A stretch of 5,315 bases of DNA, from assembly GCA_031289285.1 (NCBI GenBank), contig JAITPT010000238.1:1-5315 (forward strand), given 5' to 3'. The notes beneath the pieces were generated by a model. The model had not been told where the DNA came from, searched no databases, and saw only the letters and a program-made list of their open reading frames with translations. Below, in pieces: positions 1 to 5,315 of this stretch. The translations under genes were made by a program, and so were the position numbers. Numbering within the stretch: the first letter of the stretch is position 1; the number at the start of each line of letters is the position of its first letter. This stretch comes from Puniceicoccales bacterium (GTDB lineage: Bacteria > Verrucomicrobiota > Verrucomicrobiia > Opitutales > UBA953).

Positions 1-1
1 C

Positions 2-340
2 TCCGACGACCACCTCACCCGCGCCGTCGAATACTTCCTCGCCGTCAGAAGCGAAGGCGACACACGCACTGTCGCCGCACTTGTAGAAGACGGCAACCGC
101 TTCAAGTTGATGCCAAAAAGTCTGGCGACACGAGCGATACGCGGCGTCGAATTAAAGGAAGAGCGCTTCCCGCCAATGCAATTACCCGCCTCGGCAGGCC
201 TAAGTTTCTTCCGTCTAAACAGCACAGACTCCTCGCGCATTTGGCAACAAATAAAACAAGAACACGAGGTCTCTCTTCACTGGCCTGAAATAGAGGTCAA
301 AATAAAAGAAGTCGCCATCTACATGACAACCAACGCCTAA
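2..340 (+). CDS. tssK: TssK, type VI secretion baseplate adaptor (C-terminal 112 residues, 5' partial)
   Basis: The reading frame is open from base 2 to the TAA at 338-340; the start lies upstream of the window. TssK forms trimers in the cytoplasm that join the T6SS baseplate wedges (TssEFG) to the TssL/TssM membrane complex; family members are usually about 440-450 residues, so only about a quarter is visible. The fragment has the order expected of the TssK C-terminal domain: a strand reading YFLAVRSEGD (the family's 'FYLAVR' segment), then NRFKLMPKSLATRAIRGVEL (the 'K..sp..i..Lv..AlpGi.L' segment), then PPMQLPASAGLSFFRLN (the 'pP..lP.r....YF.l' segment), a W-containing helix, and a final strand region, VKIKEVAIYM. 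It is followed 96 bp later by tssL and then tssM, the classical neighbours, which strengthens a call that would be weaker on this fragment alone. No frameshift is seen. In TssK this C-terminal domain is thought to contact the membrane complex. Confidence 0.9.
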   Translation, partial: SDDHLTRAVEYFLAVRSEGDTRTVAALVEDGNRFKLMPKSLATRAIRGVELKEERFPPMQLPASAGLSFFRLNSTDSSRIWQQIKQEHEVSLHWPEIEVKIKEVAIYMTTNA

Positions 341-348
341 AAAACGCT

Positions 349-388
349 GTCCACTAAGTCCACTCTGTCCACAAAGTCCACTGTCCAC
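349..388. repeat. Short tandem repeat of GTCCAC between tssK and tssL
   Basis: GTCCAC occurs five times, starting at 349, 358, 367, 376 and 383. The first four starts are exactly 9 bp apart and the last is 7 bp on. The three bases between copies vary (TAA, TCT, AAA), so the hexamer rather than a perfect 9-mer is what is kept. A run of five T follows at 389-393. The block starts 8 bases after the tssK stop and ends 48 bases before the tssL ATG. It does not form an obvious hairpin with itself because all copies have the same orientation. It resembles the short tandemly repeated repetitive sequences known from cyanobacteria and other large genomes; a binding array for a regulator is an alternative. 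No function can be read from sequence. Confidence 0.85.
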
Positions 389-436
389 TTTTTGCCCGCC
401 ACTCTCCACAACCTTTCTCTACCAAAAACAAACAAA

Positions 437-1195
437 ATGCCAGCCGAAACAACCAAAACCAATACCGCACCGCTTACATTACCGGTGCTTTGCGAGCCGA
501 TTTTCCAAGAAATCTGCCGGCTCAATCGCCTCGCCCGCATCGCGCCCGCCGGAGACATCGCCACCGCAAAAGCGGAGATAAAAGCCATTTTCCAAAAAAT
601 GGCCGACCGCGCTAAAAACGAACCAAATCTTCTCCACAATTACGAAAAAGTGGAGTTGGCACTTTTCTTCTTCACCGACTCGATGCTCGCCGAAAGCACC
701 CTCCCTTACGCAAGAGAGTGGGACAAGGCGCGCCTCGCTTACGAGAAAAACGAACTCGCTGGCGACGAAAAGTTTTTCGACCTGCTCGACGAAACACTCG
801 CCGACACAAAAGACGCCGCCAACGAGCGCCTTGTCATTTTCTACACCTGCCTCGGCCTCGGTTTTACGGGCTGGTATCAAGGGCAAAATGAGTGGCTGCG
901 CAAAAAAATGAAGGAAATCCAACCACGTATCCGCAAATGGGTTGACACCGACGAGACTGGCCTCATCAGCCCCGAAAGCTATAGACACACCGACCTCACC
1001 GACTTCCGCCCGCGAGTCAGCTCGATGCTTATCCCGATGCTCATCATCGCCGTCGCACTTGTCTTCATCGCCATCACCACAAACATCATTCTCTTCAAAA
1101 ACGCCTCGTCAGATTTGAGCAAAGCATTAGACGTTATTTTCACACACGACGAAGCCCGTAAAGAAAGTGCCCCCAAACCCGAACCCGCTCCCTAA
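437..1195 (+). CDS. tssL: TssL (DotU/ImpK family), T6SS inner-membrane protein
   Basis: The product is 252 residues. TssL is a C-tail-anchored inner-membrane protein whose cytoplasmic domain binds TssM and the TssK baseplate adaptor. The DotU fold is recognisable: a helix around residues 18-35, the segment YEKVELALFFFTDSMLAES (69-87, matching the family's 'yal.a..DE.vl.t' region, though with DS in place of the usual DE), a W at 95, GDEKFFDLLDETL (109-121, the 'GGE.FF..L..l' motif) and YTCLGLGFTGWYQG (136-149, the 'Y.cLaLGF.G.Y' motif). A single hydrophobic segment at about 196-220 is the membrane anchor, leaving a short 30-residue Lys/Pro-rich tail in the periplasm. There is no C-terminal OmpA-like peptidoglycan-binding domain, as in the shorter 'non-specialised' TssL proteins. 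I chose the ATG at 437; an in-frame TTG at 392 would add 15 residues, but it lies next to the repeat block and the added residues look unconserved. The leader before the ATG is A/C-rich (CAAAAACAAACAAA) with no Shine-Dalgarno sequence. tssM starts 68 bp downstream. Confidence 0.94.
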   Translation: MPAETTKTNTAPLTLPVLCEPIFQEICRLNRLARIAPAGDIATAKAEIKAIFQKMADRAKNEPNLLHNYEKVELALFFFTDSMLAESTLPYAREWDKARLAYEKNELAGDEKFFDLLDETLADTKDAANERLVIFYTCLGLGFTGWYQGQNEWLRKKMKEIQPRIRKWVDTDETGLISPESYRHTDLTDFRPRVSSMLIPMLIIAVALVFIAITTNIILFKNASSDLSKALDVIFTHDEARKESAPKPEPAP

Positions 1196-1263
1196 AAATC
1201 ACCCGCCTAACAAACTCTATAACACCACTCTTTTAACCAACACTAACACCATTTACAAATAAC

Positions 1264-4200
1264 ATGCGCCCACTCTTTGACACGCTCTCCAACAACCTCC
1301 GCTACGTCTCCGTCTTGCTCGCAGGAACGGCTATCGGCGGAAAAGTCCTCTTCGCAGATAACGCCATAATGACGGTCTTCGCGCTCGGCTTTCTCGGCAT
1401 AGCCGCAATGCTCTTCGTCTATGACCTCGTCCGCTCCTCTAAACAAAAAAAGGCAGAAAAAAGTCTTGCCGACCAACTCTCCGGCAACTCCGGCGCAACG
1501 CCCGGTGGCATCAGCGAAGCCGCCCGCCGCGCACAACTCGACGACCTCCGCCGCGCATTTCTCAACGGCCTCGCCCAGTTTCGCACCGCCGGAAAAGACC
1601 TCTACAAACTCCCCTGGTATATGGTCGTCGGAGAACCCGGCTCCGGCAAAACAGAGGCTATTCGCCGTTGCAACATCGGCTTCCCGTCCGGCCTCCAAAA
1701 CGAGATGTCGGGCACTGGCGGAACAATCAATATGAACTGGTGGTTCGCCAACCAAGCAGTCATCCTCGACACCGCTGGAAAACTCCTCTTTGAAGAAACC
1801 CCAGCTGGCACCACGACCGAGTGGACAGAGTTCCTTAACCTCTTGCGCAAGAACCGCCCCGACTGCCCAGTCAACGGCGTTCTCCTCGTTATTCCTGCCG
1901 ATACACTGCTGCGCGACACCGCCGACACCATCGCTAAAAAAGCTGGCAAAATCGCCGAACAACTTGACCGCATCCAACGCTCGCTCGACGTGCGTTTCCC
2001 CGTATTCGTCCTCGTCACAAAGTGCGACCTCCTAAACGGTTTCCGTGAGTTCTGCGCCGACATTAAAGACCCGAAACTTCAACACCAGATGACCGGTTGG
2101 TCGAACCCCGACGGACTCGACAAACCGTTTAACCCAGAAGGCGTGGACGAGCATTTCCAGACGCTCCGCGATACGATTTCCCGCCGCCGCCTCGGCCTTA
2201 TGCTCGACCCCGCCGCACGCGGAGAAGGCACACGCCGCGCCGACGAGGTGGACACGCTCTTCTCCCTCCCGCAATCCATCGCGGCTCTCGCCCCGCGCCT
2301 GCGCCTCTACTTAGAGAAAGTTTTCACCGTCGGCGAATGGTCAGCAAAACCACTCTTTCTACGCGGCATCTATCTCACCTCTGCTATCACCGACGGCAAG
2401 GCACTCGATATGGAAATCGCCAACGCACTGGGCGTCACACCCGACTCCCTCCCAGAAGGGCGCATCTTCGAGCGCGAACGCTCATTCTTCTTACGCGACC
2501 TCTTCCTCGAAAAAATCTTCCAAGAAAAAGGTCTTGTCACTCGCGCTGTGAACACAGGAAAACAACTCTTGCGCCGCCGCATCATCCTCGGCACGGCGGG
2601 CGGAGTGAGCTTTTCCCTCGTCGTCGGACTGTCTGTCTGGGGAGCCTTCACCGTGCAAGAAAGTGTCGGCATGGAACGCGCCTATTGGCAAGCCGCCGCC
2701 ACTGGCTGGAATCCCAAGACTCACACTTGGAACCCCATCGTAATACCCGAGTATCGCGGCGCATCGAAATATATCTACAACGGCTCAACACCTATCTCTG
2801 TGGACGGCGAATCGGTGCCGCTTGCAGAGTTTCACACACGCCTCCAGAGCATTGTCACACGCGACATTTCCGTCCCCGTCGTGTATCAACCGCTGAACCT
2901 CCTTGTCGCCCCCAACACGAGCCGCCGCAAAGCCCAACGCATTCTCTTCGACACCTCCGTTACGCGCCCACTGATAGACGCCGCCCGCATTCGCGTTGCC
3001 GATGTAGAGACGCCGTGGACACCCCGCGACACTGCCGCACTCTCCACGCTTATACAGTTAGAGGGCATTATACACTACCCATCTGTCCCCGGCTATAAAG
3101 TCGAGTTCACCCCCAATGCGTTTGTCCCGACGCTCCTTGGTTTATGGGTAAGAGAAGACGCAGCTAAGGCCTCTGCTATGCTCGACGCCGTTTTCCAGTG
3201 GACACAATACAGCGAAAGTGGCGCGGGTAAATCCGTCTGGCCAGAAAAATCCCTCTCCAACGGTGCTACGCTTAGCCAGAACAAACCCGTCGCCGCAGGC
3301 ATTGACCGCTTCGCCGCTTCCAAATCCGAGTTGCTCCTCGCCCAAGGAGCAGACGCACGACAAATCAAAACCGTCGCCGATGCCGCCTACGCTTGGCAAA
3401 AAGCAGAGACCGAGTTTCTAAACTTTACACGACGCGATAAAAGCACTCCGGGCTGGCTCGACGCTGCCCAAAAATCGTGGCCTGCCGTTGTCGCCGCTGC
3501 ACAGAGACTCGATACCGCAGTCGAGGTAGCGCAAGGAAAAGACATACTCCCTAAAGAAAAAATCTCTCTCGCCGTCGCCTGCAAAAAATACCTCGAAGCA
3601 GCCGCCGCTGGAATGACCGCCGAACTCGCTCCCCTGCGCAGCGTGATAAGCAAATTCCGCCCGCCCGCCCTCCTCGATAAAGCCGCAAGCGCAGCACAAG
3701 ACTCCGTGCTAAATAAAATCTCCGGCGCTTCTCCAGCGGCAACAAACCTCGCCGCCGACGCTGCTAAAAAAGCCCTCGCTGCCAAACGCGCCAACTTCTC
3801 TCCATTCTTCCCAATGCAGCAAGAAATCTCTGCGCGCCTCGACGAACTCGACCAAAAAACCGCATCGCTCGCTGGCTCCGCCCTCGGCGAAGCCGCCGCT
3901 ACTGAAATCGCAAAACTCGACACAAATTATTTTGCCGCCAGTTACGACAAACCCGTTTATCGCGTCCGTTTCAACGGTTATGCCGATGCCATGCGCCTCT
4001 TCCGCACCGCCGCCGAACTCGCCCCCGAACTCTCCCCGCGCCTCATCGGAAACCTCTCCGACGCCCTGCGCGACTCCGAAAGCGCCGCCTCCAACCTCGC
4101 CGCCCGCGCCGCTGGCTACTCCGATTCCCTCATGCACGAATACCGCGAATCCACCAAAAATCTCTCCACCCTCGGCAAAACCGCCGCCGCAGGTGCCATT

Positions 4201-5052
4201 TTTGAACTCTACTCACAAACCCTTGGCGACATGCTACTTAAAGACGCCGCGTTCCCCGTCATCCTCGACTCCCCCAATCCGCCGATGACCCCCGAAACCC
4301 TCAAACGCCTCGCGGGCAACCTACGCGGAGCCGCCAGCGACCTCGCCAGCAACGCCGCTGGCGTCCCTCCGCGCCAACGCGAAACCTTCGACCTCTCCTC
4401 GGCCCGCGTCACCGCCGTCACCGCCGTCGTCAAAGCACTCATTCGCGAAAACGGCGAACTCGCCACCGTTAAAATCCTCGTCCCCGACCTCTCCGACCAG
4501 CAAACCGTCCTCGCCCGTGCGGGTGTAGAGAACTTTGCAAATTCCTTCGCAGGCAACGAATGGGGCACCCTCCGCCTCGGCGGCAAAACCTCCCGTGCCC
4601 ACCGCCAAGCCGCCTCCCCCGGCTTCAAACCCGACGAATTACTCGTCGCCAAATCCGCCGACAAACTTCCCACCCTCGAACTCTTCAAAGGTGCCGACGC
4701 CCTCCCAAAACCCGACGCCATCTTAACCTTTGAAACCGCATGGACACCCTTCGTCCTTCTCTCCGCTCCTCGCTCCGGCGCCCTCCGCAAAGGCGACGGC
4801 GAAACTTGGCAAGCCACCATCTCCATAAAGGAACCCCCTCCCGTTGGCCCCCCTGCCAACGGCGAAAAAAAGACCGACACCGAAAAGAGTGCCTCCGAAA
4901 AAACCGCCGCCACCACCAGTGCCGGAAAAACCGCCGCCGAAAAAAATCTCGTTCTCCAAACATTCCTCCTAACCCTCCAATTCCAATTTGACGCCCCCCT
5001 CCCAGAATTAGAAAAATGGCCAACCCTAAAAAACCTAAAACTCACAAAATAA
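1264..5052 (+). CDS. tssM: TssM (IcmF family), T6SS inner-membrane/periplasmic channel protein with intact P-loop
   Basis: The product is 1262 residues, in the upper part of the usual TssM range. TssM is the core of the T6SS trans-envelope complex: it spans the inner membrane, binds TssL there, and reaches across the periplasm to the outer-membrane lipoprotein TssJ. Two N-terminal membrane segments (about 13-30 and 34-54) precede a cytoplasmic GTPase/ATPase-like domain with all key motifs: Walker A GEPGSGKT (123-130), DTAG (169-172) and TKCD (252-255). The IcmF-type segments RGIYLTSA (367-374) and FFLRDLFLEKIFQEKGL (about 407-423) follow, then a third membrane segment (about 439-463) after a basic RRR. 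The remaining ~800 residues form the periplasmic part: an Ala-rich, mainly helical stretch (about 690-960) and a C-terminal beta-rich region. A Lys/Glu/Thr/Ala-rich low-complexity segment (about 1190-1227) interrupts that last region. The ATG at 1264 places the first membrane segment at the usual distance; it has no Shine-Dalgarno sequence (leader ATTTACAAATAAC). The 68-bp spacer from tssL holds no terminator, so co-transcription with tssK and tssL is likely. No frameshift or internal stop is seen. Confidence 0.97.
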   Translation: MRPLFDTLSNNLRYVSVLLAGTAIGGKVLFADNAIMTVFALGFLGIAAMLFVYDLVRSSKQKKAEKSLADQLSGNSGATPGGISEAARRAQLDDLRRAFLNGLAQFRTAGKDLYKLPWYMVVGEPGSGKTEAIRRCNIGFPSGLQNEMSGTGGTINMNWWFANQAVILDTAGKLLFEETPAGTTTEWTEFLNLLRKNRPDCPVNGVLLVIPADTLLRDTADTIAKKAGKIAEQLDRIQRSLDVRFPVFVLVTKCDLLNGFREFCADIKDPKLQHQMTGWSNPDGLDKPFNPEGVDEHFQTLRDTISRRRLGLMLDPAARGEGTRRADEVDTLFSLPQSIAALAPRLRLYLEKVFTVGEWSAKPLFLRGIYLTSAITDGKALDMEIANALGVTPDSLPEGRIFERERSFFLRDLFLEKIFQEKGLVTRAVNTGKQLLRRRIILGTAGGVSFSLVVGLSVWGAFTVQESVGMERAYWQAAATGWNPKTHTWNPIVIPEYRGASKYIYNGSTPISVDGESVPLAEFHTRLQSIVTRDISVPVVYQPLNLLVAPNTSRRKAQRILFDTSVTRPLIDAARIRVADVETPWTPRDTAALSTLIQLEGIIHYPSVPGYKVEFTPNAFVPTLLGLWVREDAAKASAMLDAVFQWTQYSESGAGKSVWPEKSLSNGATLSQNKPVAAGIDRFAASKSELLLAQGADARQIKTVADAAYAWQKAETEFLNFTRRDKSTPGWLDAAQKSWPAVVAAAQRLDTAVEVAQGKDILPKEKISLAVACKKYLEAAAAGMTAELAPLRSVISKFRPPALLDKAASAAQDSVLNKISGASPAATNLAADAAKKALAAKRANFSPFFPMQQEISARLDELDQKTASLAGSALGEAAATEIAKLDTNYFAASYDKPVYRVRFNGYADAMRLFRTAAELAPELSPRLIGNLSDALRDSESAASNLAARAAGYSDSLMHEYRESTKNLSTLGKTAAAGAIFELYSQTLGDMLLKDAAFPVILDSPNPPMTPETLKRLAGNLRGAASDLASNAAGVPPRQRETFDLSSARVTAVTAVVKALIRENGELATVKILVPDLSDQQTVLARAGVENFANSFAGNEWGTLRLGGKTSRAHRQAASPGFKPDELLVAKSADKLPTLELFKGADALPKPDAILTFETAWTPFVLLSAPRSGALRKGDGETWQATISIKEPPPVGPPANGEKKTDTEKSASEKTAATTSAGKTAAEKNLVLQTFLLTLQFQFDAPLPELEKWPTLKNLKLTK

Positions 5053-5053
5053 T

Positions 5054-5201
5054 CTTAAGAACGGCAGTTCAGCGGGATGGGTTTGCGCAGGATTTTGAGG
5101 CGACTGCGGTTTGCGCTTTCCCGACGCGCACCTTGCGGTGCGTGGTGCGGAAAGCGCAAGCCGCAGACGGCCAAAAGATTGTGCAAAACCGCCCGCATTA
5201 A
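5054..5201. repeat. Structured tandem repeat, unit 1 (148 bp)
   Basis: The unit begins 2 bases after the tssM stop with CTTAAGAACGGCAGTT (5054-5069); 14 of these 16 bases recur exactly 148 bp later, at 5202-5217. Almost the whole unit can fold on itself. GCGGG at 5072-5076 pairs with CCCGC at 5192-5196. The segment 5079-5096 pairs imperfectly (13 of 18 Watson-Crick) with 5173-5190. The segment 5104-5121 pairs with 5149-5166, and a terminal helix closes the structure. Composition is G/T-rich, opposite to the C/A-rich genes before it. A minus-strand ATG-to-TAA frame (5198 to 5055, 47 codons) also spans the unit, but paired-base changes between units favour a structural role. There is no U-run after the stem, so it is not a typical intrinsic terminator. 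Possible identities are a REP-like or MITE-like element, a recombination hairpin, or a structured RNA. Confidence 0.8.
5104..5166. other. Long two-part hairpin, core of repeat unit 1
   Basis: CTGCGGTTTGCGCTTTCC (5104-5121) pairs with GGAAAGCGCAAGCCGCAG (5149-5166) over 18 base pairs, 17 of them Watson-Crick and one G-T. Inside it, after a small internal loop, CGCACC (5127-5132) pairs with GGTGCG (5137-5142) across a TTGC loop. Outside it, CG at 5101-5102 can pair with CG at 5168-5169 beyond an A-A mismatch. This is far more pairing than expected by chance in about 60 bases. It could act as RNA (tssM 3' end or an independent transcript) or as a folded single DNA strand; the sequence alone does not say which. 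Confidence 0.85.
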
Positions 5202-5315
5202 CCTAAAAACGGCAGTTGGAGGGGAAGTATTGCGAGAAGATGTTGTGGCAGCTGCGCTTGGTGGATTTGTGAAGGCGCACCTGTTGGTGCGTCGAACAAA
5301 GCCAACAAGTGCAGA
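5202..5315. repeat. Structured tandem repeat, unit 2 (truncated by the window end)
   Basis: The unit opens with CCTAAAAACGGCAGTT (5202-5217), aligned to unit 1 at an offset of exactly 148 bases. The shared block CTGCG then falls at 5252, again 148 bases after its position in unit 1 (5104), and the CGCACC/GGTGCG helix recurs at 5276-5281 and 5286-5291. The bases between are only loosely similar. The window stops just after the core hairpin closes, so the outer right arm that unit 1 has is not visible. On the minus strand the frame from the edge to the TAG at 5205-5203 is open and, like the frame in unit 1, ends in Asn-Cys-Arg plus one residue. The array may continue past the window. Confidence 0.75.
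5252..5314. other. Long two-part hairpin, core of repeat unit 2
   Basis: CTGCGCTTGGTGGATTTGT (5252-5270) pairs with ACAAAGCCAACAAGTGCAG (5296-5314): 16 Watson-Crick pairs, one G-T and two mismatches in 19. The inner helix CGCACC/GGTGCG has the same arms as in unit 1, but the loop is TGTT instead of TTGC. The architecture matches the unit 1 hairpin although much of the stem sequence differs. Confidence 0.82.

Noticed and set aside
392..436. TTG start extending TssL by 15 residues
   Set aside because: The extra segment runs from the repeat flank, has no ribosome-binding signal and is not part of the DotU fold; the ATG at 437 is the simpler start.
2337..3098. A 253-codon + strand frame inside tssM, and similar long frames on both strands
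   Set aside because: They are out-of-frame shadows of a GC-rich gene, with Arg/His-rich or Cys-rich composition and no recognisable domain.
4337..4368. Small inverted repeat GCCAGC/GCTGGC inside tssM
   Set aside because: Six base pairs in Ala-Ser-Gly codons of a GC-rich gene are expected by chance.
4866..4872. A AAA AAG slippery heptamer in the tssM zero frame (dnaX-like); another at 1446-1452
   Set aside because: Lys-rich stretches coded by AAA/AAG give this motif by chance. I see no stimulatory stem or SD-like element near it, and the -1 product would only swap the conserved C-terminus for an Arg-rich tail.
5104..5200. Intrinsic transcription terminator for the T6SS operon
   Set aside because: The hairpin is strong but no T-run follows on the + strand, and the fold is far longer and more complex than a terminator; it might still affect the 3' end of the mRNA.
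5016..5201. A 61-codon + strand frame overlapping the tssM end and repeat unit 1
   Set aside because: It starts inside tssM, consists mostly of hairpin sequence, has no ribosome-binding site and is not preserved in unit 2 because 148 is not a multiple of 3.
5054..5315. Integron attC sites
   Set aside because: The size and folding are suggestive, but the flanking GTTRRRY and RYYYAAC core boxes are not found in the right places and no cassette gene lies between the two units.
5054..5315. CRISPR array
   Set aside because: The units are long, imperfect and self-folding throughout, with no short identical repeats separated by unique spacers.

Overview
This window covers the membrane-complex end of a type VI secretion system (T6SS) operon, read entirely on the + strand. 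In order it holds the 3' end of tssK (baseplate adaptor), a complete tssL (DotU-like inner-membrane protein) and a complete tssM (IcmF-like inner-membrane and periplasmic protein). The order tssK-tssL-tssM is the classical one. TssL and TssM form the trans-envelope channel that anchors the phage-tail-like contractile machine, and TssK links the baseplate to that channel. No effector, immunity, sheath (TssBC), Hcp, VgrG or ClpV gene lies in the window. tssJ, often next to tssK, is not visible; it could lie upstream.

The spacers are short. A 96-bp spacer between tssK and tssL carries five copies of GTCCAC at 9-9-9-7 bp spacing. A 68-bp A/C-rich spacer separates tssL from tssM. Neither shows a convincing promoter, terminator or Shine-Dalgarno sequence, so the three genes look co-transcribed and the two visible starts appear to lack an SD. 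All three stop codons are TAA.

After the tssM stop (5052) the composition flips from C/A-rich to G/T-rich. The rest of the window (5053-5315) holds two imperfect tandem units spaced exactly 148 bp, the second cut off by the window edge. Each starts with a shared 5' block ending AACGGCAGTT and folds into a long hairpin capped by the same CGCACC/GGTGCG helix. The outer helices differ in sequence between the two units but keep pairing through several two-sided changes. This points to a selected DNA or RNA fold and is the most interesting signal here.

Organism: a GC-rich Gram-negative bacterium (T6SS needs two membranes). The divergent T6SS sequences, A-rich SD-less leaders, intergenic short repeats and structured repeats differ from typical proteobacterial T6SS loci. 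My tentative guess is a member of the Verrucomicrobiota/Lentisphaerota (Opitutaceae-like), but nothing in the window proves it.
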